From assembly GCF_030704535.1 (NCBI RefSeq), contig NC_081818.1, positions 28,600,001 through 28,664,000 of the forward strand: a DNA stretch of 64,000 bases, given 5' to 3'. Both the position numbers and the translations under genes were made by a program. A model generated the notes under the pieces. The model searched no databases. It was not told the DNA's origin and saw only the letters and a program-made list of their open reading frames with translations. Below are positions 24,200 through 34,844 of this stretch, piece by piece. Origin of the DNA: Vitis vinifera. Taxonomy: Eukaryota > Streptophyta > Magnoliopsida > Vitales > Vitaceae. Every line of letters starts with the position of its first letter. Positions within the stretch are counted from its first letter, which is position 1.

Positions 24200-24370
24200 T
24201 GATTTTGACCCAATCTGAATAAAAGTCTTCCCAATCCTTGAATTTTGGCATACATTATTTTGTGCAATTCTAATTTGTTGAACCCATAATTTTTTAACAA
24301 ATTACGATCCAATCTGGATAACAGTCTTCTTGATCCTTGAATTTTGAGAAACACTATTTTATGGAATTCT
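24200..24370. repeat. Diverged direct repeat, 99-bp period
   Basis: Two copies share CCAATCTGNATAA, CAGTCTTC-like and ATCCTTGAATTTT blocks in the same order, 99 bp apart (for example CCAATCTG near 24210 and 24309). An old tandem duplication. Confidence 0.75.
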
Positions 24371-25617
24371 GCCTATTAAAAAAAATAGTTTGTGATGTTT
24401 GTTTGATCTACCTTTTCCTGGGTTACTAAGGTTCATCATAATTATAGAATGAGATGGCAGCTCTAGTTATTGAATTTACATTAGAATATTAAAGTGGTCA
24501 AATTTTCTGAATTTTTCTTTGAGTTGCTGGAAGAACCAGTAAACCTTTTAGACCCAGTTCATTTCTTTTTCTCTTTTAAAATTTCTAGCATAAAGTTGAC
24601 AAATTTTTAGACCATGCTTGCAGAGTGTCTTTATATCATTCATGATGGCTTGCCATCCCATCAGATGGTCTTTAGAAAACATGTCATGGAGTGACCCAGC
24701 TGACCAACCCCACTTACTGTACTTTAGTTAGGTGCATGAGTGTGATTGAAGCACAAGACCGCATGTCTTTGATCTAAAATCTGTTTGTTTTCATGGCATA
24801 GAATCAAGACTGGGGCCATGCAAACACAATAATATATTTTCCTAACTTGCCTTACTCGTGACTTAATAAGAACCTAGCCAAGTTTGAGGAGACAGTGTTC
24901 AAAGTTAAGAATCCCATAAAGAGAAGAGGATTTTGATTGAACTGTGGAAGGTGGACCACCCCAATTGATACTTTGAGTTCTATGGCGGAAAGCCTTTCTC
25001 ATCTTTTTCTTTTTCCAGAAGAAAAAGGAATTGCTTGTGGGATTGGAAAGCCTAGAAGTCATTGGCCATAATATCGACGTCAATGTACATGTGCACTTGT
25101 GGTGGGGTATGTTCTTTTCTGTTTTTTTCTCCGAGGGGAGCTTGGTTTCAAGGTAGCATTAGGCTTTATATTCTTCCCATTATTTTAGTTTTTTTATAAG
25201 TATTGTTTAATACACATATACATCTATTATTCACATAAATATACATATCTAATTATATTTACATAATTGAGAATATAAAATAGCATGAGAGTTCAAATCA
25301 GTGACTTAGTTAGGTTTGGTGTCAAGTTTGGTAGGATTGATCCTGATTAGGTGGAGTTCAGACTGCTGATGCTCCTTTCAAAACACACCCTGGTATCTGC
25401 TATTATTTTTCTTTTTAGGAAACCTAAGTTTTTTTATGGGGAACTGAAGCATCTTCCTCCATTTTGGACTCTGCAAGTCTGGCTTCCAGGTCAAACTGAA
25501 AACCCTCTTTGTTGTTGTATGGTGTTTCTATTTGTTGTCTTGTTGTATCTTTAATGGTGGCATTACTATTTGTTTTATTGCAAACTTATGAAGATAATGT
25601 CAGCATTTCTTCTCTTT

Positions 25618-25620
<3 letters not shown>

Positions 25621-25651
<31 letters not shown>
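25621..25651. repeat. CT microsatellite
   Basis: An almost perfect CT run of about 30 bp in intergenic DNA, followed by a short exon-like open frame. Confidence 0.9.
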
Positions 25652-25653
<2 letters not shown>

Positions 25654-27723
25654 GATGTTAAAAAGACTAATTGGTCACTTGATTGGGACCATAGAACACA
25701 ATTTCTGTCAAGGAGATCTCCTTGGTGGGACCCCATTGAATGGTACTTAGATCACGAGCTGTACAAAAAAGGTACTGGTGATTAGGTAATGAAACTTGTG
25801 TTGTTTTTTGGTCTTTGATCTTTGGTGGATCTTTACTTTCTCAACACAATTGAAAGTGCTGCCCCACAAGTATCATTGAACTACAATCATCTAAAGCAAA
25901 AATGTGCATTAAAGATCATGGATTTGTTCATAAAATCAGATCTAGCTTAGAAAAGTATCTGTATCTGCTGCTTTTCCACTGATATTGTGACAAGAAGACT
26001 TTTTGGAAATCAAATCCTCAAAGCTGATTTAGACATTTTATTGGAAGAAGACAATGCTAGTGGCTGTTCCTAACATGCATATTCATCAATTTGATTAATC
26101 CAATGAGCTAGTTAGAATATAGATTTCTTTTTTATCCAGTAACTTCCTTTTGGATATATGATTAGCCAGTGAGATAGAGGTTTGAGATATTGAGAGGTAT
26201 TAAAGCTTCCTCCTTGTGCTCTTTGTTATACTAGGTGTCTTAAGGTCTTTTGATGACACGACATGTGGATGCGTCCATACACTTGGCATGTATTTTGGGA
26301 TCCCATGGTCATGCCCAACATTTGGAGATTGCAGCTGGCGTCTCCTTCTACTGGCAATCTTCTAGGGTGGTTTCATGTAATGTTGGGGTGTTAGCAGCAT
26401 TTATGTAATTGCTATTTCTACTATATGAAGAAGCATTCCTATAGTTATGGTGAGAGTTGGCTTCCTTTTTTATTTTTTACTCCTCCTTCCTCTGTTTCCT
26501 TCTTTTGATATGAAGTTAGAAATCTCAAGTTTGTAAAGCTTGTATAACTTGATTCTCTAAGATCCTGAAAAGCCAGTCATCTGTTTGGAGTTGGCAATTG
26601 CAAAACCATGTAAACTCTTGTTTGTTTTGCTTCAGTTTATTTCATGGCCTTTGCTTTGTTCTATTAGATTGTAGTATGTTAATGGTAATATTACCATGTG
26701 AGGAGTCTTCTTATTATCTAAAGACTTTTCAAGTTTTTCAGGATTAATTACATGGGTTGAAATTTTCTGGAAGTGAGATATTCATCACTGTTACATTTTA
26801 CATTGCCAACCTTTTTTCCTAGAATGGATAGAAAATGATTCCATCATGGATAATCCAATGAGCTTCCATGTGACAAGTGCCAAGTAATGCAGTGAATGAC
26901 AGGGACAGTAACAGCTTCTAGTCCATTTTCAAATTATGAAAAGAATTGCATAAAGTACAAGTTACTGTTGGCACAGTTGCTATTTCCCTGCTTGGAAATT
27001 TCAAAATGACTCAAATGCATCTTTACTATAACACCTTGTCAGTTTAGTCATTTAAACATGCAATGATCAAGTGAGATATGCAATTTTAGTGGACTTGAGT
27101 CAAATTTGAAGAAAAAGTAGGATAAGGCATATGGGCAGGAAAACTACAGCTTCAGACAGAATTGGAATCTACAAGATTGCTGCTAATGTTTGTTGGGTTT
27201 CTGGACAGCCTTTGAAATAATTGATTTATCATATATTCTTCTTATTTTTATGCTTATCTTTTTTCCTTTTTACTTTTTAATCTTACATCGGTGACTTCTC
27301 AACTTGGTGCACTTATCCAACTTGAGAGAGGGCTCTAACCATAATGTTAATTATATGCAAAACAAGATTGAAGTTAGAACTTAAAAGCTGTGGTTTGGAT
27401 CAACCCACAATAATAGGTGCTTTCTCATGCTTATGTACACAGAGGTACTCCATTTTTAGGGAGTGTTTACTATATGGGACACAATACCCTATGTCTTTTA
27501 CAGGTTTAGGGTACGTAAGAGTTAGGGATCTAGGCAGGTCCCCTTAGCTAGCTGCATGAAAATGCACAAAGCAAAGCAAAGGAAGAATGCTCCCGTGGAC
27601 CCATTCAATGTAAAGTAAGGAGGGTAACTAACTTTTTTATTTATGTTTTCGGTATGCCACTCTCTCTTTCATTCTCTTTCTCTCTCTATCTCAGTGCAAC
27701 AGAATAGTTTCCGGTCTTCCACC

Positions 27724-27730
27724 TATAAAA
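27724..27730 (+). promoter_or_regulatory. Probable TATA box of the CLE gene
   Basis: TATAAAA preceded by CACC and followed by ACTCCTCACC, 238 bp before the start codon and just downstream of a CT-rich tract. It would place the transcript start near 27755. Confidence 0.55.
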
Positions 27731-27827
27731 TTACTCCTCACCCGCCAAGTTAAAAACCACCTCTAATACTTGCCATATCTTGCTTTCTCTTCCCATCCTC
27801 TCCTCTCATTCTTTCTCCCTTCCTCTT

Positions 27828-27941
27828 ATGTAAGAGCTCCATGTGCATCATCCTCTTCCCAAGGCCATCATGGCTGTTTTGATCTGTTCTGTGGTCCTCC
27901 TGTTGAATGGCCTGCCATTCTGCTTGGGAATGAGAACATAG
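27828..27941 (+). promoter_or_regulatory. Leader with three upstream ORFs, including a start-stop ATGTAA
   Basis: Three upstream ATGs lie between the inferred transcript start and the CLE start codon. One at 27828 is followed at once by TAA (ATGTAA, 27828-27833). One at 27841-27882 has 13 codons plus stop. One at 27870-27941 has 23 codons plus stop and encodes a hydrophobic peptide (MAVLICSVVLLL start). The main ATG follows 20 bp later. An ATGTAA start-stop is known from Arabidopsis NIP5;1, where it stalls ribosomes in response to boron. A similar role here is speculation. Confidence 0.5.
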
Positions 27942-27961
27942 GAGAACAGAGAGAGAGAATT

Positions 27962-29378
27962 ATGGGTGATCGCAGCAGGGTGTTGAGGATTTTGTTTGGG
28001 GCTCTTATTTTTGTGGGTTTTATCTGGTTTTCATATGTGGGAGTCATAGCAAACCAAGCAACTAAACCAGTGATAACTATTTCATCGACTGGAAATTTCA
28101 AGCATATGAAGTTGATGCATGCTGTTCATCAGGATTGGGATCTCAATTACGTCAGCAAACGAAGAGTGCCCAATGGACCTGATCCCATTCACAACAGGTA
28201 CTTATTTCCACTTTAATCATATTTGTTATTCTCATGCTTTGTCGTACTCTCAAGGGAAACAGGGAAATGATTAGGCCAAGTTGTGATGCTAAGTAGTCTG
28301 AACCCACCCAGCCGTGGCTTTATAAGAATAAGCAATTGGTGGCAAGGACTGTTTCAGATGAACAGTCTTAATCCCAATTGGGTTTTAGAAGTAATCGTAA
28401 ATAATACACATGAACCTGCATCTGCTATAGGACGGATGAGAATAATGACAAAGAAGAATGGGTCTGTTTTATCTTTTTTGTTTTTCCATGAAAAGTTAGA
28501 AAAGAGAGTTGTTTACGTTTGTTTTTTTTATAAGTTTTATGATATTTGGATAAGTAAAAGAAGCATTATATGAACTCATTTGAAATGCCTGGAAACTGAT
28601 GATGATGTTACTCTTTAACAAAAGCTTCTTTAAGTAACAATCTTTCTCTTATTTTTATGAGATACAAATAAAGACATTGGGGCAATAGACTACTTTATTA
28701 AGGGTGAGGGAACACACATAGCTCCTTTCTTTTCTGTTGATATTTAAAAGTTTCTCCTTTTTTATTTTGCTGATAATTAACTGTTTTGCCTAGTTGCAAC
28801 CTACAACTTCAAACCATGGAAACCTCCTTTCCCCTAATCTAAGCAGAACATGTGATTTCTGTCTTAAGGAGCCTAGTTAAATGGGAGTTTTCTCTCATGT
28901 CTGGTTTGTAGTACCCCCACCATAGGATTTTAAGTTCATGATCATCACATTTGAACTCCTACCAACTCCACTACTTTGTATTCTGGAGAACCCGTAAAAA
29001 ATGTTTTGAGAAAGGATTTCATTTTTATGCTGTTTCTTCCTTTTCCTCCTCCATTCTTGAATCTAGACAGAACATTGAAGTTTTGGATAACTTCTTTCTT
29101 GTAAATTTCAATAATCCTATGAACTTGTCAAGCTTTACAAAAAAAATGAAACTGGCATTTAGCTATTCGATACTCTAGCATAACTGTCTGGAGATGTTGT
29201 ACACATTTGGATGGATCATGTAAATGAAATCTCTCTCATTGTGTTTTTGTATTGAACTTTTAAAAATATAGATATGAATATGTATCAGTGTGGGTTCTGT
29301 TTCTCACATATTATGGACATGTTGGAATGTTGCTTCAGGAGAGCAGGGAAGTCTAGAGAACCGCCCGGCCGGGTTTGA
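27962..29378 (+). CDS. CLE25: CLE25/CLE26-type CLV3/ESR signalling peptide precursor
   Basis: Secreted peptide hormone precursor, perceived by CLV1/BAM-type receptor kinases. Two exons: 27962-28197 and 29339-29378, joined in phase across a 1141-bp intron; 91 aa. Residues about 8-29 form a hydrophobic signal sequence (FGALIFVGFIWFSY). The CLE motif RRVPNGPDPIHN (67-78) sits near the C-terminus, one residue from Arabidopsis CLE25 (RKVPNGPDPIHN). Exon 1 ends CACAACAG before gt. Exon 2 begins after ttcag and supplies the tail RRAGKSREPPGRV. This closely parallels the post-motif tail of CLE25, which supports the distant exon. If the intron were ignored the frame would run on only to TYLFPL-like residues. 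In Arabidopsis CLE25 moves root to shoot under dehydration and acts in phloem development. The precursor is small and would be missed by many gene finders. Confidence 0.9.
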
Positions 29379-31295
29379 GGATCGATTGGGTGCTGGGAAG
29401 CCTCAGAGCTTGTGTAGAAGACTATCCACATGAAATATGTAAGTTCTGACTGGAAGACACCATTAGAAGACTCCAAATTTAGAAGTGTTCCACTAAGTAT
29501 TGTAGTTAAGAGGTGTTGTGAGTGGGAACTGAGTCCCTGTGTTCTCTCTATGGTTAGAATCTGAGCTTCTCTCACAAACTACACAATACAAAAAAATCCC
29601 TGAAAAAGATTAAAACTTTTGGAGGAAACCCCACCAGTGTTTGCTTGTCCCTGCTTTAAATTTTTGAGAGAAAAAGAGAGTGATTCATATGGATAGGGGA
29701 TTTTGCTTTTGCAAGAAAAAACAACAGACCAGGTTAGATACTATAAGAAAATGGAACACAACCCAAGAAATGTTCTAGTCTCCATACAGGCATGTAAGAT
29801 ATATTAATCAGCAATGTGATTGTGCTTTGGTTTTCTGTTTGCTTTGTTTTTTTCTTTTCTAAGTGGCTTGTGTTCCCCATCTAAAGCAATTCCATCAATT
29901 AAAGCTGCTCTCTTCCCCAAAAGGAAAAATTTTTCCCTTGAATGGTGTTGTAGGGTGTTGTAGTGACCAATAAGTGTCTTGATTTTGATTTTCATGTATT
30001 AACGCTTTAATACAGTGAAAGAGTGTATAAATGTTCTTAATTTTATAAAACTTTCTTCATAAAAGCTTCAAAAGCATGCCACACCTGATCTAGAAGCTCA
30101 CTTTCTTGGAATTTGCATAACTCCTGGGATCTAGAAAAACATTTTCTTAATGCATTTTGGAAATTTATACTGATGGGGATTCTTTAGAATCTCTTAGAAA
30201 TTATAAAAGAGAAGCATTTAATTAAGAGAAATGATATTGGCTTTGATGTCTTCTCTCTGTCCAAAGTTGGAAAACAAGGGAGTCATCTGTGGTCTCTGCT
30301 TTTTTTCTTTCACTTTCTCTTTCTTTGCTTCCTTTTTCTGTTTTGATTTTGATTGGTTCGAGAGAACCAAAGACTCGGTCTAAAGCAACTGAGATTCAAA
30401 ATTAGGTGCCTTTTTGTTTTGATGGGAGACAGAGATCCCCATCTCGTGCAGTTTTTTTTTCTTTTCTTTTGTGATTAAATAAAAGTTGTTTGGAATGAGA
30501 GAAAATGACAGTACGCTCTTTTAAAGTAACACTGGAGTTTTATTGAAATCAGACCCACCAAACTGGGCTGTTTCTCAGTTCACAATGATTGAATTTGATG
30601 AAGTTTTTGTTAAGAGATAAGAATCCGTACATGGTCTGCTTGGCTTATGATTTTGGTGATGATGGACCTACTAATCCTGTTTGGCCCTGTCCAGTTGGAC
30701 ATTGAGTGTCAAGTCGGTTAACAAGTTGTTAAATAAATACGTTGATAAAATAATTTAATAATATCATATAAAGTAAAAAATAATTTTAATTAATAAATAA
30801 AAATAATAATTCGAATTTTTTATTATTGTTTGTTCAAATTACCTTTTCACAATCTCTTTTATTATTCTATAATCATATTGTTACTTAACTTTTTTATTTT
30901 AATTATAATTTATAAAGATAAATATATTAATTTAATGGTTTATAATAAATTTTAAATTAATTTTATTAAATAAAATCTACTTAAGTCATTAAATAATAAA
31001 TATTAAATTTTATTAACTTTCCTCGTTATTCCACCCTTAAATAATCAATTGGAACTTAAATCCAATTAAAAATGGTGAATAATCAAATAAGTACATGAAC
31101 TTTAAAAGTGGGTTGTAAATATATTTAACATTTAGACTTTGGTTTGGTTTTCCAAAAGAGGCCACTGCTCCATGGCTCGAGAGTCTCGAGTCGAGCGTAG
31201 GACCATGACACTTGGCTGTGTTCAACCGGCTTATCTGGATGACAATCATGAAATTGACTCGTAACTAAAAGTAAAATATATGTTGGATTCAATGG

Positions 31296-31615
31296 TATCC
31301 TTGGTGTTGTTTGCAACATTTTCAAAAATAATTCTAAAAATTCAATTCTTGATAACAGTTGTTAATTTCTTTTTAGAACAAAATCTTATTTAAAAACTCA
31401 AATATTTTAAAACTTTTTTTTCAACAATTTTCATTTTATATGTTACATCTTGTTTTTAAGACATTATACAATAAATACTTTAAAAACATCTCAAATTTAT
31501 TCTCGATAATTATTATATTTTTAAATCAAATTATCTCTGTTTGATTCAAAATTTGTCAAAAACAATTTTTTAGATTTAAAAACTATTTTTTATTTTAAAA
31601 AACATAAAACTATCA
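31296..31615. repeat. MITE-like repeat copy
   Basis: Starts GGTGTTGTTTGCAACATTTTC and continues with AAAAATAATTCTAAAAATTC, then TTTTTAGAACAAAATCTTATTTAAAAACTCAAAT. The same blocks follow in the same order at 32268-32640, so these are two members of one family about 970 bp apart, placed in direct orientation. Confidence 0.6.
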
Positions 31616-32267
31616 CCCCCTCAAAAGAATAAAAGTAGAATCGAGATTGTAAACTAAAAACTTATTGATAGAAGGTTTTATTTGTAAAAAGAACTCATAT
31701 TTTAAATGTATCAATATGTGTGCATAATCCCGTATTAGAAAGGAATGTGAACTTTTAGTGGTTTACATTACACTCTAATTTTTTGTGTTGTTTAAACTTG
31801 TGGAGAGTTAAGTCTGGTATTAGAGACTTAGGTGTTGTTTGTGTTTAGGCTGAATAAAAAATATCAAAATATTTAGTTTTTTCTATTTAGTTAAAAATAT
31901 CTTATTGATATTAATCAACATAATTAAACTGAACTTGTAATCAATAAGTTTAGTTTAGTAAGACAAACTTAATTCGACTTATTATCACCCAAGGGGTATG
32001 AGGTGATGGTTGCCCCCATTACTAAATTATTGAGAGGCCATGATCAATCTACAGCAATTATATTACTGAAATCATGCATTTTTTAAGTTTTTCGAACTAG
32101 AACCTAAAATCTAAGCCTTGGCTAAGTGGGTGCACATGGGCTTCACTTACTCTCCACAAGCCCAAGAGGCCTAGAAAGTGGACTCCAATATAAACCAGTA
32201 AAGTTCTCTTTACCTCTTAGCTTAGGATGGGGAACTTTTCCACACATGCACTCTTCTAACGAGATTT

Positions 32268-32640
32268 AAGAGTATCTTTAGCGTTGTTTGCAATAATTTC
32301 GAAAATAATTTTTAGAATAAATTCTTAAAATTAATGTTCAATTATTTTTAGAATAAAATTTTATTTAGGAACTCAAATCTGAATAATATTTTTTTTTACA
32401 TATTTTCTATGAAGTCATAATATCCGGACGTATAATGCAAAAGTTTTTGTTTTATATATTGCTTATAATTTTTCAATACTGTACAAAATATTTAAAAATA
32501 TCACAAATTTAATATTCTCTACAATTATTCTATTTTTAGATCATATTCTTTGTTTTTAATTCAAACATTGGTAGAGATATTTTTTAGTTTTAAAATTATT
32601 TTTTATTTTTAAAAATATAAATATTTAAAAATAATTTAAA
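32268..32640. repeat. MITE-like repeat copy (second)
   Basis: Diverged partner of the copy at 31296-31615: GCGTTGTTTGCAATAATTTC, then AATTTTTAGAATAAATTC and AGAATAAAATTTTATTTAGG. Borders approximate. Confidence 0.6.
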
Positions 32641-32644
32641 ACAA

Positions 32645-32890
32645 CTCTATTATAATGATCCGCTTTCAACCATATAAATATTGTCTACTTTAATTCTAAA
32701 GGACCTTCATTTGGTTCTAATGTCATCTATATACGAGTTAATGATATACTTTAAATCATATAAATATTGTTTGTTTTAAACTCGGAGGTCTTTTATAACT
32801 TTAAAATGCATTTATGGGACTAAGAAAAGTTCATACATATATATTTCCAATAACTTTTTTTCTCTATTTGATGTGAGAGACCTCGCTTAC
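32645..32890 (-). mobile_element. Degenerate TRIM-type mini LTR element
   Basis: On the minus strand two copies of an AGACAATATTTATATGG / AAACAATATTTATATGA block lie about 90 bp apart. Between them is GATGACATTAGAACC (32713-32727 on plus), a decayed primer site of the AATGGTATCAGAGCC type. GTGTAAGCGAGGTCTCTCACATC precedes it, as in widespread plant TRIMs. It belongs to the same family as the remnant near 4390-4775. Confidence 0.45.
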
Positions 32891-33817
32891 ACTCTATTTT
32901 TCTTCCTATTCAAATAGTAAGTCTTTAATTTACTTTTTTCTTTTAATTTAATAAACTTTTGCCTCATTTGAAATAATTTTATTGGAAAATGTTTCTCTTT
33001 AAAAATAGCTTATTTAAATGTGGAAACAAGGAAAATATTTATTGAAAAAAATTATAATATATTCAATAAAAAACTTTACAACTCTAATATTGTCCAAAAT
33101 TATAAATTTAAATTTAGCTTCAAGTTCTCCTAAAGCCTAAAATAAAATTTATAAAAAAATATGTTATGGTTTCAAAAAAGCCTTCACTTGTTAGATTTAT
33201 AAAATAAATTTTATGTTTAGTTTTGATACAATGAAATTACCTTTAATTTTTAGTTTGTGCATTTATATTAATTATTTATTCAGAGCAATCAATCTTATGC
33301 AAATATAAATAAGATTAATCACACAAATATATAATATAACGTGGAAAAATCATCTAACAACTTGCTAGGTATAAAAAACTAATCTACTTATTACAAGAAA
33401 AAGGTAAATAATTTTATCGGATTTGATAAAATTATTTATAATAATTTTTTATAAAAAATGATAAATATAGAGTAAAAAAGTTATAAAGTTTTAAAAATTC
33501 ACACCCTAAGTGATTAGCCAAAGTTGATCCTACCAAACAAATTAAATGGTTTTTTGGATAGTGTTTAATCGTAGTGGTTTAAAATGCAAGTCATCAAACA
33601 TATTTAAAAGTGTGAATTACCATTTTTTTTTCACTTCAAAGTGATTAGTTATTTTACTGAATACACTTTTAATTAATTTTTATTTAGGTAATATTTGATA
33701 AAATTGAAAATTAAGTACTACAAAAAATTAATACCAAATTATAAGTGTTGAATTTAATTTGCCTGCTTGATGATAGAAACAACTAAAATTTGAAAATCAT
33801 TCAATTTTATAATTTCA

Positions 33818-34240
33818 GGGGATGTTTGGTAAAATTTAATAATTATTATTTAATGAATTAAGTTGACTTTAAATTAAATTATTAACTTAAAATTTATTAA
33901 TCAATTATTACTTGAAGTATTAAGGTTGTTTAATAAAATTAATTTAAAATAATCAAATTGACATATTTATCTTTATATATTATAGTTATGATAAATGAGG
34001 TCAAAATAACAATAAAGGTCGTGAAGTATAAAAAAAAAAATTATTGAGATAACTAAAATAAATGATGATAAAAAATGTAAAATGAAGATGTAGACTTAAA
34101 AATAAGTTAATTATTTTTTTATTTATTATTTAAAGTTATTTTTAACTTTAAGTCGTACCATTAAATTGTTTTACCAATAATACTTAATTTACTTAATGAT
34201 TAAAATTAAGTTATTAAATTGGCTTACCACACACCTACTT
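33818..34240. mobile_element. MITE with imperfect terminal inverted repeats
   Basis: The left end GGGGATGTTTGGTAAAATTT and the reverse complement of the right end (AGGTGTGTGGTAAGCCAATTT) align over about 50 bases with mismatches, both continuing into AATAA and TTAAG blocks. Length is about 420 bp, with no coding capacity. The GTTTGGTAA terminus resembles hAT-type MITEs. A clear 8-bp target duplication was not found. Confidence 0.5.
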
Positions 34241-34844
34241 AGTTTTATACCTATTATATGAGATTTTTTGAAAACTAAGAATTGCATATCATATATCGGG
34301 AAGTATATTATTGAAGTGAAGTAGTTATTTTCATTTAATAATGTAATTTTTATATCTTAAGATTAAAATTATAAAAAAAAATTATCATTTTTTATTTTAT
34401 ATTTATGTGGCAACAAATTTTTTTTAAAATAATTTATTTTCAAATATAAATATTAAAATTTTTATAAATAGTTATTTTCCATTGAAGAAAAATTGACATT
34501 GATGCAATAATATTCTATCTGACTTCAAATTTTTAATTATAAAAATAAAATTAATCAACTAAAGTTTTTATATACATTAGTAATGTGAGCTAATAAAGTA
34601 CTATGAAAAAACATTAATGTAAACAAATATTAACCAAGTATTTTTATTTGGTTAATACAAAATTACAAACATCTTGGTGTCCGAAACCGATCGGCTGTTG
34701 GGCCAACCGGGAAGCCTGGAATTGATCCGAAACCGGTTTAATCAAACGGTCTAACCCTCCAACTGATCGACCCGGCCCGGAACCCGGATTAAACATCTTT
34801 AAAACCCTTTCTAAACCCCTAGCCTCACCTATTCTCCCTCTCCA

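Larger units (their letters stand above)
23334..27720. other. Intergenic region, 4.4 kb
   Basis: The start holds the 3' UTR of the methyltransferase. No gene recognised. It contains a diverged 99-bp direct repeat (24200-24370), a CT microsatellite (25621-25651) and an exon-like segment (25665-25785) discussed in the findings. The last part is the promoter of the CLE gene and is CT-rich (27655-27695). Confidence 0.5.
29379..34844. other. AT-rich intergenic region with repeat debris
   Basis: No gene supported over 5.4 kb. From about 30700 it is very AT-rich and holds MITE-like and mini-LTR remnants (listed separately). The final 200 bp before 34845 are GC-richer (CCCGGCCCGGAACCCGG) and should be the core promoter and leader of the PELP1-like gene. 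Confidence 0.6.

Noticed and set aside
28283..28573. 96-codon frame inside the CLE intron
   Set aside because: No homology seen; lies between two exons that join in phase.
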